A DNA stretch of 64,000 nucleotides, from assembly GCA_022828595.1 (NCBI GenBank), contig JAKGHH010000002.1:70528383-70592382 (forward strand), written 5' to 3'. Both the position numbers and the translations under genes were made by a program. Numbering within the stretch: the stretch's first letter is position 1; every line of letters starts with the position of its first letter. Of this stretch, positions 32,246 to 43,523 are shown in pieces. The stretch comes from Nelumbo lutea (Eukaryota > Streptophyta > Magnoliopsida > Proteales > Nelumbonaceae). The notes under the pieces are model-generated. The model was not told where the DNA came from, ran no database searches, and saw only the letters and a list, made by a program, of their open reading frames with translations.

Positions 32246-33192
32246 ACTTGACTTGCTCCTAGGTGGCCTGCAACTCAGAGGATGGTGGAGCTCCCTGGTG
32301 CAGCGCAACCCGACTACCCTCCGCGTGAGGTGATTTTCTCTCCTTTGTAGGCGGCGGGAGCTGAGGGACCTGCGAGAATTGAACCAGAGGTCCCGGGGGT
32401 ATTTTCCCGGTGGATGCTCTCCGACGCTTAAGTTAGCACTCTTATTGTAGAGAGCTTAGAAGATAATATGAGAGAGCTAGAGAGGAGGGGTTACTTCCCT
32501 TTTTTCCCTCTCTCCCCTTTGGGGGGTGAGGTCTTTATATACCAGAGTCCTCGTGGGTTAGGTGGGTGAAAAGCCTCCAAACGGTAAGACTCGTCGCATC
32601 CTGTCAGAACCGGGGTACGGTGGTGAACTCCTCGAGGTCGTCAGGCTGGCGCTTGTATCAGGCGACCAGGTCGGCGCTTGGGGCGGGTTGTCAGAGGGGT
32701 GCCTGCGTCAATCGGCGTGTCAGTGTCTAGGCCAGGTCGTCAGGCCGGCGCCTGTGTCAGTCGGCGGGTCAGTGTCTAGACCGGGTCGTCAAGCTGGCAC
32801 CTGTGTCATTCGGCGGGTCAGTGTCTAGACCAGGTCGTCAAGCTGGCGCCTGTGTCAGTCGGCGGGTCAGTGTCTAGGCCAGGTTCGTCGGTGGGTGCCT
32901 TGGCTGGATCATGCGCTAGGCTGGTCCAGGTCGGCCAGGTCGCGCAGGCCGTACGCCGCACGCAGCTCTCGCAGGCCGCGTGCTAGGCCGCGCGCGTGCC
33001 GTGCGCAGTTCGCGCAGGTCACGCGTGCGCGCCGCGCAGGTCGCGTGTGCCGCGCGCAAGTCACACTAGGCCGGCCAAACTGATGCCCGAGTGGGTCACC
33101 AACTTCGTAAGTTTGTTGGATGGGTGTTTTCCTAGTTGTCACGAGGTGCCACGTGTCACAATTTCATTGGAGGGTCAAATCTGCCCTCATCA
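32246..33192 (-). repeat. Third Tat-type LTR-like segment, - orientation
   Basis: The right edge reads CATCA at 33188-33192. On the - strand TGATGAGGGCAGATTTGACCC resembles the LTR starts of elements 1 and 2. A - strand TATATAAAGAC box (about 32533-32543) and the block TCCCGGGGGTATTTTCCCGG (32393-32412) resemble the element 1 LTR (ACCCGGGGGTGCTTACCCGG at 13949-13968). No polypurine tract flanks the right edge, so that side is the outside of an element. The left limit is unclear. Contains a 49-bp tandem repeat and a CpG-dense patch. Confidence 0.55.
32725..32885. repeat. 49-bp tandem repeat
   Basis: Three to four units of about 49-50 bp with the core GGCGCCTGTGTCAGTCGGCG followed by GGTCAGTGTCTAGACC and GGTCGTCAAGCTGGC. 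A decayed first unit begins near 32630. Confidence 0.8.
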
Positions 33193-35150
33193 ATAACATA
33201 TATAGGTATACATAAAAATCAATGGCAAATATATATTATGGAATCATGTAAGCCCCACGTCAATAACACAATGTGAAAAAGGATCAAAACTTGATAAGCT
33301 TTTGTATTTTGTCGCATTAAAAAAATATAAAAGTGAAAAGAAGCAATGTATAACATCAAAATGAGTAATAAAGAAATATAAAATGTCTATCAATTTCACT
33401 AAATTTATTAATCAACGTGTTGAAAGTCATTCATATCCATGTTTATCGGCCAATTGGTTAGCAAATCCATATATGAAGTTTAGTTAAGTTTCACAAGGCA
33501 TGAACCTTGATAAATGACACTTATCTTAAAAATTTATAATATAATCATATTATATAGGATAGACATACCCATATCCACATCCCAAATTTAAGGAAATTGA
33601 GACTTGTATTCCCATTTCCTGTATCTGCTCCATGTCAATATTTGTGTCTGAATATCGTTGGAAATAAAGCCCCAACTTTTTAAGCCAACTGTGCTTAAGG
33701 AAAGAGGGTTCGAGGTTCCTTTGAAAAGGATATTAATTAAAAAACAAAAACACAAAAGGACCTGTAGACAATGCTAGATACTTCTAACAATGTTTTAAAT
33801 TGTTTTTTTTTTACCATATCCATATGATTATAGAAAAAAAAAAAAGACAATGATATAAAATCATCAAATTATTTTATTTTTTGGGTGTGTGATGTTAGTC
33901 TCGACCTAGCAAGTGTGAGAATGTGGGTTGAAGTCTGAAAGTGGCTATATGGTGTAAAAAATATCAAAGGTTAGGTCTATATACAATCCACTCCTTCCAA
34001 GACCCTAGGTATCTAGAACCAACATTAGACAATGGCCCTTTTGATGTTTTTATGATAACCATAGGCTGAGCATCCAAAATGAATGGTGGAAAAGGCAATA
34101 TAAGAATAATGAGAGAAACATATGTGTTATTGGAAAAAATATATTTTTTTTCAAAAAAAAAATCCCACATGCTTCATTTAAATAAAAACAGATTTTTTTT
34201 CTAATTTTTCCTTGTTGAAAAAAAAGAATGTATAGTTCATGCAAAAATAAATTATATCTAGTACAAATACATAGTATATGCACTCAACTAAGGCTAACCA
34301 AAATCCAACACATTCCAGAGGAAAATCTAGTCAATATGCTTTCATTCACCATTCAAAACCAAGTATTGCAATGTTTACAAATTCTAAAACATTGCTACAA
34401 AGTGCAGCTTTAATTAGGATTTGTTTTGAGAAAAAATGGATAATTTAGGACACCAAAGTGACAATTTTAGTTACTGAATTAGGCATCCATAAGATGGAAT
34501 GTACCCCTCCCAAGACCCTAGATTGCAGGGACCAACATTGAGTAATGGTCTTTAAGTCTTTTAATTAGACATCCATAAGAGGATGATGGGGAGGATGCCA
34601 TTACAGATACTTGGGGTGGTTAAATGGAGCATTTTGGGCCCTATGATTACTGTGATCCTCAAGTCCATGGAGACTCCCACTTTTTCTTAGGTGCAAATTT
34701 GTTTTTGTTTAAGAGAAAAGCCTAGAAAACAGACTAGGGACATCTCTCTATTTCCAAGCAAAATTAGATAGATTCCTAAGAGCTCAATTTTAAATCTAAT
34801 AACCAAGTAAAGCAGGTTAAAAGGAACTTTCTTTTCTTTAATATTGCAAGTGATGACTTTGTGCAAAAAAATTCCAAAGGTTTGGCTGTATCTAGTCCCC
34901 CTCCCAAGAGTTTGGATAGCCGAGACTAAATGTGAGTAATGGTCCTTTTTCTTTGGTATAGAAACAGTTTTATGCGGTTATGTGCTTCAAAGTTCATTTT
35001 GTATACTCTTGTATATCCTCTTATGCATACTTTCTATATTCTTAGTGGAATTTCCAAAAAACAGTTTTCTTTATTTCTTTGTTGCATGTAAAACTGGAAA
35101 ACAGAAGAGTGAGACCAGAAACATTTTTCTTTGTTGTGGTTCTTATTCCC
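33193..35150. other. AT-rich intergenic, no gene seen
   Basis: No recognisable coding sequence. A roughly 70-bp motif occurs three times (about 33975-34045, 34495-34560, 34880-34950), each with CCAAGACCCTAG-like then CCAACATTGAGTAATGGTC-like words. It may be a degraded short interspersed repeat, not identified. Confidence 0.5.
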
Positions 35151-35154
35151 ATGT

Positions 35155-35496
35155 TCTTTGTTGGAGAAGCCACAAATAAGCAGTGTCCAGCCAGCATGCA
35201 TGGTGCTTTCTTCAGTGGTATAAGAGAAGCTTCACGTATTCTTCATGCCACAAGGAGTCGACTAAATAATCTTAGGTTGCATGTGCAAAAGAATTAATGT
35301 GGGGCCATGTGAAGATGTTCTTATAGATCTATTCAAGAAGCCTGATTTAGCATTTGGGAAGTTTTCATTTATATTTGACCCTTTAACTGAAGACCCTAAA
35401 TCCCTGGGGCTTATGAAAGTTATCATTGGGAAGTCCAAGAGTGGATTTAGTAATGTTCTGAATGGTTTGGGCTTTACTGATATAAGAATGTGCTGA
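35155..35496 (+). pseudogene. LSD1/FLD-type flavin amine oxidase fragment
   Basis: The + strand reads FFVGEATNKQCPASMHGAFF and SGIREASRI, the FAD-binding C-terminal signature of plant LSD1-like histone demethylases (LDL/FLD group, FF.GEAT...P.TMHGA..SG.REA). After a frameshift at about 35290 it continues VLIDLFKKPDLAFGKFSF, FDPLTEDPKSLGLMKVI, which resembles the segment following the oxidase domain in that group. A stop comes at about 35494. The rest of the gene is absent. The active family removes methyl groups from histone H3 Lys4. This piece is too short to do so. Confidence 0.65.
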
Positions 35497-35499
35497 ATG

Positions 35500-36390
35500 G
35501 AGGATATCATCTCTCCAATTTAGTAATAAGGATATCTATTATATCAATTACATACATTTGAGGTGTAGAAAAGAGAGATAAACCCTGTCATTGTATAACT
35601 TGGCAATTAGCTATATATGACAAACAAGAGTATCTAGTCAAAGGTTCAATATTAGGAACATTATGAGAGAAATGGATAGTATCACAATGAGATTTGACCT
35701 ATTGGAAGCAAAAATATTTTCATGTATCTTCATAATTTACAAGAAAACAAATAACTTTTTCAAAACCCCAAACTTTACTCTAGGTGGAGGGGCGTCCACC
35801 TTAAAATTTTATTAATCAAAATCTTAACATAGATTGCAAAATACAGGGTTGGACATAAATCACTCCCCTGACCCAAGAAATCAGGAGGTAACCACTATGA
35901 CCATTTTTAACGATGCAAGGAATAGCCATTTTGTCTTCTCTTAAACACAAACTCAATGATCTAGTTAAGGAAATTACTAGGCTAGAAAATTGAATCTCTC
36001 TGTGTCACAACTGTAATTAGCTAATGCGTTGACCACATGGTTGCACTCTTTGTAAGTGTGGCTAACTCTCCTAGCCACCTTACCACATATGTCTTTCACC
36101 TCACCCCATAGAAACCATAGGCTCCAAGGTACCTACAATGCACCCATAAGCATCTTACCAATACCTCTGAATCTAGCTCCACCCTATCGACCATTCCTAG
36201 TTCGTCTCATAATCTTAATTTGTCCATCTAATAATGCGTGCGCTTATGCTTGAGTGTTCAAGACAGTCCAGTAGAAGTTTGCAAAAGCCATTAAGAAGTT
36301 CCTTTGAGGAGTTGAGGTAGATCTTTAAAAGGGATCTTACCCTCATTGCAGGGAGATCGATTTTAGCTACAACAGATTGATTTTACCTTG

Positions 36391-36436
<46 letters not shown>

Positions 36437-38220
36437 CGAGGGTTCAGTCAAGGGCTTGAGCTTCAAACCTCAAAGTTCGAATGAAAAAAGACTTGGTAAA
36501 ATGGGAAACAAATATGTTTCGTTCCACAGAATATGTTATATTTTTTGCCCAAGACCCAACTTTCATTCTTGGAAGAATGAGTCCTGCAGAAAGAAATGGT
36601 TATCCAAACATCCACATTTCATTCATTCTTGCCCATTCTTTTTCAAAATCGGTAAGAATTAGAAAAATGAGACTAATGGCAACGAACGAAACATAACCTA
36701 AGCTAACCTAATTTCCATTCAATAACTTCCCTTATGCCTCACCCTATTTCAATCCATAATTCTGCTCTCCACACATTTTCTCAACTGCTTAGGGTATTTA
36801 TTGTAGCTTGTTCACTTAAAAGCTGGAGGACGAAAAAAGAATAGAAAGGAATAAGAATTAATAGATGTTAAGATAATTGAAGTGTAGGAAATCTGCAGCA
36901 CAACCCCAAGCTACTAATGTTGCACTTTGCCATTGACATTGACGCTGGTAAGAAAAGATGGTCTACCCATACCATAATCTACAAAGAAAAGAAAAACGAA
37001 AAAAAAAAAAAATGAACACTGCAACTAAGCAAACTTACAAATAATGTAAGTCCAAGCATACATACAAAGAATATAAGCCAATTTTTATCCAAGAACATGC
37101 TCCTTGTGTAGACCACTCACTATAGACACTTCATTCCCTAGGCATCTTAGGTTATGGAAATAACCAAATAGGCAATTCTAGGTAACATGTAGCCCCTAAG
37201 TGACTTCTAAGAGATGGAAATTAGCAAAGAACAAAAATTAAATTATTGGTTAATTCGATAGTTTAATGTATAAAACATGTATATAAATTGAAAAAAAAAA
37301 TAGCAAACCTCTCTATCAAATAACACTGAATTTTATGTTTGTCCACTAAATTTATTGTTAATTGATTAAATGTTGGTTGATACAATGTATAAGTTTTCAA
37401 TCCACTTGTGTTCATCCATCATATAGAGATTTGAAATATAACCCAATGTTTTGTAATTGCAGGAGCTATGTAATTTGAGTATCAAAAACATCTCAAAATC
37501 AACACAAGTTGTTTTATATATACTTGTCTTGGGAAAGTTGTAAGTGCTATAACACCTTTACATGTTCTATGTTTGTGTTAATACTGATGTTTGAAGGATG
37601 TGTTCACTAGTATGTTGCATCCATGTAGGCAAACAAACCAAATGGGAATTGGTGTGATTATTTTGTGTGGAAAGTTCCCTAAGGTCTTAAGGATAATGAC
37701 ACTTCATCCTTGCACAATTAAGACCTAGAAACCCGAATTTATGAACTTGACAAATTGGTGGCTGACATGGATGGTCATCTGAAAATATTGAAGGGATAAA
37801 GACCATATGTTTTATAATTGTTATATTTACGATTGGGTTTCTTCTCTTATATATATGTATAAGAATTAGTCCCTATGTGCATGATAATTCAATGTAAGAC
37901 TTGTAGCTTTTTGGATGTGGGAGGTGTTATACACACTTAACAGTGAGGCAACTAGGTATGTTTGTTTAGAGAAACTGAGAGGGTAACATCCTTATTGCAA
38001 GTCTCATTATATACCTTACCCCTAAGGCAAAATCCTAGAAGGTAACACCCTTATTATAAAAGAAATACAACTAAAACAAGCTATGATGATTTCGTTTTAA
38101 GGTCTTGATCAAAATGGAATGGCAGAATACGACTCGCTTTGCACCTCCTTAATTTCACAGTCCAACTCCATTTTCTAATTTATGGATCATATAGCGATGC
38201 TTAGTTAACTTTGCCTTCAG
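35500..38220. other. AT-rich intergenic, no gene seen
   Basis: Contains a (GA)n microsatellite (36394-36433). Around 37630-37790 there is a short stretch (NKPNGNWCDYFVW) faintly like a GRF zinc finger, too little to call. Otherwise nothing recognised. Confidence 0.5.
36394..36433. repeat. (GA)n microsatellite
   Basis: About twenty uninterrupted GA units. Confidence 0.95.
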
Positions 38221-38367
38221 AGCTCCCTGAGCTTGCTTTGGGTATTAACTTTGTGGGAGATGGGATGCAGGAGAAGGATTGGTTGTCTTTGGTTGCAGTT
38301 CACAATGATGCTTGGTTGCTTGCCATAGCATTTTATTTTGGTGCCAGATTTGGATTTGATAAAAATG
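38221..38367 (+). pseudogene. Isolated Alfin-like (AL) protein exon
   Basis: A 147-bp open segment with good splice signals on both sides (TGCCTTCAG|AG and ATG|GTAGGT). It reads [37 protein letters not shown] and [11 protein letters not shown], very close to the N-terminal Alfin domain of plant AL proteins, PHD-finger readers of H3K4me3. No neighbouring AL exon or PHD finger was found within several kb, so it is best read as a stray duplicated exon. The frame has no stop, which suggests it is fairly young or that a partner exon was missed. Confidence 0.7.
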
Positions 38368-39825
38368 GTAGGTAATTCTCTCTATTATGAAGTTATGGAT
38401 ATCTTCCTTATTTCTATGCATTTCACTTAGAACCTATCCTACATAAGAAATGGCGATGTATTGGGAAATTGCTATTTTGTTTGTTGATTTGAATATTATT
38501 TGGGACATAAAAATCTAGATTTGAAGTGTACCAAACAAGCAAATTGCTTCCAAAACTAAGAGCATTGTTCCCCCTATTGTACTAGGGCCCATTCATTGCC
38601 TATTTCCCCTGACAAATAATTGGAGTAAGCCCTCATCTAGAGTTGCATAACTGTTGGGAACAAGAAATTAAGGTGAAGGACTCTATATACAAGAGGAAAC
38701 TTTCCATTCAGGTTCATCTGCACCATTATTCTTGGCATTCTCACATCCCTTTAAGAATTTCTTGATAGCTTCTTCGTAGTACTTGGTGGCATCTTTAACC
38801 ATCATGTTCTCTACTAACTTGTGGGGATAAATGTCCTTTCTATGGACCCCATTTAGTGTAGTTGCCAATTGCACCAATTCCTCTTCAAACTTACTCATTT
38901 TTGCCCCTTCATTTGCTTCAACTTCACCAACTACACCAACTTCTCTTGTAAATGCAATCACCTGGGTAGTTTGTTCTTGGACTCTCCTTGTTCAAGACAG
39001 TCTCAAAAGAAAAATCATGGACATCTTAATGAGAAAATAAAATAAATGAATACCTACTATGTTGTAGCATAAAGAATTAAAAGAACGTTCATCAAGTTTA
39101 AAGGAGATTGTAGCCTTCCTCTTTTATCTCATTACCCAGAATTTGAATATATAAAAAAAGATAGAGAAAAAGAGAGAGGAGACATCAGAGAGAAGGAAAC
39201 ATCCATAAATCCTAATATTCAACATTCATAATAAAAAACACATAAGTACTAATTAAAAGTTTTACAAAAAACATAATATCAAAAAAACACAACCATTAAT
39301 GCACTGGTTAATCTCCTCATGGTTTTCATCCCTTCAAACTTTGTCATCTTTGGGCTGGTTTTCCTACATACATGGAAACACAAATCAGTACATCTAAAGA
39401 AGTATGCTTAAACTCCTCAATCCCCAGTAAAGGCAAGATTTTATCCTAAGTCTCCACTATAACTAGCTAGAGACCTTATCAACGAGTTAGGTGCCACTTT
39501 CATTTAAGCTATATTAAATCTTTTGCTATGAAAAGTCTAATATTTGTCAGCCGATAAAGCTCTAGCCTTTGGATAAGATAATGAAATGAGGAAAACATGG
39601 TAATCAAAAAATGACAAATGGCACCACTTTTTAAAATGACAAAGAAATATAATTTGTTATTTCATTGTTCCTTGATTCTTACATTGAAGCCGTGCTTGTT
39701 TTGAATCTACTCTTCATTGACAAATATACGATTTTCTCCAATATCTTATATCAAGATACATGGTGCTAAGGAAATATTCTTTGTATGCAATTGCTTTACT
39801 GCAACCTCTATCTAGACTTCCAATT
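38368..39825. other. Intergenic, no supported gene
   Basis: A 92-codon - strand frame (38683-38961) has a charged helical composition but no family I recognise. The remainder is AT-rich filler. Confidence 0.45.
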
Positions 39826-40034
39826 CAGGTTCAAAATAGGTTGTATCGGCCTGTATTGTGGCTTGCAAGTTTTTATTAGCTTTTCTTCTCCAATTTGTTC
39901 AGATGGGTCCGTTTAAGGCCCTTATACCCCTTGAATTAGACTCCAAAATACCCCTGTAGGGGTATATCGGGAAATCATCAATACGATACGTATCAGCCGA
40001 TACAACCTGATACGTATCAAAATTTTGAACCTTG
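39826..40034. mobile_element. MITE of the CAAGGTTCAAAAT...ATTTTGAACCTTG family
   Basis: Bounded by CAGGTTCAAAATAGGTTGTATCGGCC at the left; the right end, read inverted, is CAAGGTTCAAAATTTTGATA. The flanks CTTCCAATT (39817-39825) and TTTCCTATT (40035-40043) agree at seven of nine bases, compatible with an aged 9-bp target duplication. 209 bp, no coding capacity. Confidence 0.65.
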
Positions 40035-40770
40035 TTTCCTATTTAATTTCATTCTTCTAACATGCACGAACTTTTATAGGTTGGAATTGTTATGGCAATT
40101 TATTTCACTTGCTTTCTTATAAGATGCTTTCGATGAATACTAGGGTACCAAGCATAATGTATTATATTCCTATATGAATAAGTAAACCTATTTTATAAGA
40201 TAAGGCATAGAGATAATTGAGGACCATGGAGCATGAAGAATGTGTTTTTCCTGCCTAGTGTCTGTCATACATGTGATGGCATGCAACTAACCTTTCAAAT
40301 GATTATTTAGTGAATCAGAGGCAATAGATACATAGGTAAGAAATACCAAGCTTAGCATCCTACTGACATCTACTGAGAAAAGACAATGCAAAAATTCAAA
40401 AAAGGAATTTTACAAGGGTTTTTAAATTTTGGTTTTGGTCTCTTTGTTTCTTTGGGGAGGAGAGTGTGAAAGTATGGAAACTAGTCTTACCAAAATTAAA
40501 TCCTAAAAATTTGAACAAATTTCCTCAAATTTGAACATGTGTTGTAGTTCCTAGTTCCATTAGTAAAATTGTAAAATCTAATAAACATGATATTTTGTGA
40601 TACTCATCTAAAGAATGATGCTTTTTTTTTGTTGGCCTAGTATTGTTAGTAGAGCTGTAAATTAACTAAGTAACTACATAATATGGATGAACACTCAATT
40701 ATCTAAATAAAAACTTTTTTTATTATATAGGTAGTTTATTCCTTTTGTTGTGCTTGGCAAGTCTAACTCT

Positions 40771-42375
40771 AAGTCAAAACATACATAATGCTATTAGCAT
40801 TTCCATAATAAATTTGGGTATATTTTTAGAACCCAAATTTATTTTTAGTATCATTTCCATAATAATGATGTTGAAATTGTGATACTCCTTAAATTCTCTG
40901 AAAATCGTGGGAGTATAAATCTTTGTAGTTTGTTCAAGAATTAACACTTGTATGCTCAAATGGGGTTTGCTTTGGATCATCTTGAAATCCACATCAAATT
41001 CTTTTTGATGTCTATCTTTTACAACTCTTTTAAAATGGTCCAAGAATCGAGACATATTCAATGATGTTTTCAAATAACCCCTTAACAAATTATTTATGCT
41101 TTTCACTCCTTAAGTGTTTCTCATGTTAGTAGAAAAGTGGTTCCTTACATAAATCAATGCCCACTTCTCTTTCACTACAAACAACCCTTTCAACCATGTA
41201 TTTCCTTTCAAATCATAATGACAAAACATTTCTTTCCATGCTATTAGAAATTCATCATCTTCTTCATAATCATATATCAATTTGTTAAAATCCTTCTCAA
41301 ATGTATTAGAAACACAAATAAGATGAGACAATTGTTTAACTGCATTCTGATAAATGTGTCTTATACAAATGTGATGATTAACATCTGGGAAGACATATTA
41401 TATGGCCTTTGCCATCGATACACATTGATCTATTAAGATCGTTATTAGTTTTTTCCCACTCATTTGCATTCAATAGTCTCATCACATATTAGTGTAGCCC
41501 CAAATATTGGTGATTAATACCAACAAATAGTGCAAGTGGCTATTTATCTCAATTGATTCTAAAGGTGGTGTTAAAGCATACTACATCCCCAAAAAAATTA
41601 TAGATTGTTCTTGCATCAATCCTAAAGACATTTGTAATCTTTTTTTTTTTGTCATAATCAAGTTGTATGGAGTGGAAGGATGGGGAATTTTCCATCTGCA
41701 ACTTCTTAAAAAAAATTAAATTATCTCCTACACCCCCCATTTCTATATTTTTTTGCCTTTTTGTACAAAATTAATTGCAATAATCAACATGAGTGAATCA
41801 TGGATTCTCAATCTCTCCAACTTGATTGGCCATATACTCCCATGATGGCTTCCAGTGTTATCCTTGACTTGTCTACAAGATCAGCCTGAGAAGTTTGGAT
41901 CACTGTCATTCTCCTATGTGACCTTAATATGTATGTCTTGCTTGGAGTTACAACCTCATGATTGTATTTCTTTCCAAATCAAAAAATGGAATATTGACCA
42001 CTTTCTTTTAAAGCAACAAGCATGCCAGCCTAGCATCTAATTCTTACATTGTCATGATGATACTTCACATTATCTTGTGGTTTGTATTCACGAAAAACAT
42101 TGTACAGAACAGTAAAATATCTTATATATTTTATTAACCCACTTTTTGTTTTATGTTTCATGCTCTTCCGAATACTAAACCCCAACCTTCTAGCATATTC
42201 ATTATAAAAAATATGCATCATCCAAATTTTCAAACATCATTCCCAACTTTGGTTCTTCTATTGTGCTCTATATCCCATCATCCAACATTAACTTAGGTGT
42301 AGTTTGGCAATCAATATTTGCAAGATTTTCATCTTTACTATAAAGCCTACTACAGTCTTCACCTTGAGTATCCAT
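40771..42375 (-). pseudogene. FAR1/FHY3-related (FRS) transcription factor pseudogene
   Basis: Reads from a probable ATG at 42375 (MDTQGEDCSRLYSKDENLAN). A FAR1 DNA-binding region follows: FYNEYARRLGFSIRKSMKHK, GLIKYIRY and REYKPQDNVKYHH. Then a linker, and a MULE-transposase-like domain with MGGVGDNLIFFKKLQMEN, FHSIQLDYD, IDARTIYNFFGDVVCFNTTF, DYEEDDEFLIAWKEM, GLFVVKEKWALIYVRNHFST, and NNLLRGYLKTSLNMSRFLDHF. Many stops and frameshifts separate these blocks. FRS proteins are transcription factors domesticated from Mutator-like transposases. This copy may be a dead host gene or a decayed transposase relic. The FAR1-type N-terminal domain favours the former. No terminal inverted repeats were found around it. 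Confidence 0.85.
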
Positions 42376-43514
42376 TTAAAATTTTCTGCTATAACAATAA
42401 GCTTCCTGTAGAAATTCACTTCATATTATAATAAGCATACAATAATAAAAACAAATCTGATACAAATATTTAATGCATCATCAAAAATTAAGGAAATAAT
42501 GCAAAAGAAGTTGTGACTCAACATTATGAGTGGTTTAAGAACAATAGTGTGGAAATTCTATAAAACATAAAAGATCAAAGAATTTCATTTCAGTACAAAA
42601 GGACAATGCTAAATAGGCTATAACATCAATGAGAAATGATATTAGGATAATTTCGATCAATTTAAAGCAACCCTTCATTCATTCATATGTATGTCAATAA
42701 TGAAAAAAAAAAAAGGTTTGAGAGTCAACAAGTAGTTTTATATCAAATGCTTAGGGTGCCTTCAATTCACTTTCAAGAAAGGTTCCAAGGTTACAAAAAG
42801 AATACAACCTCTTGCTTTCAACAGTGGGTTGAAGCAATGAAATTGGTGGTAAAAAAGTTGTTGAACCAGACAAATGATACTCAATTTTTGGTGGCCTTTG
42901 CTGGAATTCAAGATTCAGTCCACCAATTTTCCACCCAACAGAGGATCCAGAGAGGTATGGAATTTATTGGTGACATGCCACTGGAAATTGCGTGCCAGTG
43001 AATATTAGTTCAGATTGACCCAAGATAGCTATCCTTTTTCTAATTTCATTTTGCAAATAGCACAATGGGCAATTTTTGTAATATTAATTTGTTGTTTTTT
43101 AACTACTGTGAAATGTAATAGCCAAAGAAATGTGTGTAGTTTATGAAAATATGCATATGAAGGCAGTATTTCACACAATTGCACTGAAATGGAGTAATAT
43201 GAAGTTGTATCCATGTTAGACCATTGGAAACTGATCTATTTGATTCATATTCATAGACGCCGGTGGATTCCATGTTCATAGAGGCCGATGTGTAGTGAGA
43301 TGGCTAGTGGGATGCTTTTGTGGGTTAGGGCTCGGAGGAGGGGAGGAAACGGGAGGGAGTTTCTTGAAAGAAGTGGGTTTAAGGTATTTTTGTCCTTTTG
43401 TGTCTAGTTGAATTGGGCTTCTTCAACTAACTATTGAATGCCCATTAACGTTAGCACAAATTTGAAATGCTGACGTGCTTGATTCATATTTGCGGGTTCA
43501 CGCACATGGGATGC
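42376..43514. other. Intergenic, no gene seen
   Basis: A 104-codon + strand frame at 42687-43001 has no recognisable family. The region borders the Pack-MULE on its right. Confidence 0.45.
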
Positions 43515-43523
43515 GAACTCTTG

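Noticed and set aside
32011..32251. Extensin-like Ser-Pro-Pro-Gly frame (- strand) and Gly-Gly-Glu-Leu-Pro frame (+ strand)
   Set aside because: Both arise from a 15-bp minisatellite at a retrotransposon seam; no promoter, signal peptide or unique sequence.
37630..37790. Possible GRF zinc-finger protein (NKPNGNWCDYFVW)
   Set aside because: Only about a dozen residues are suggestive, with a stop right after; the Cys/His pattern is incomplete.
38683..38961. 92-codon - strand frame
   Set aside because: No family recognised, no splice or promoter support; kept only as a note in the intergenic entry.
42687..43001. 104-codon + strand frame next to the Pack-MULE
   Set aside because: No recognisable domain, AT-rich codons, no supporting context.
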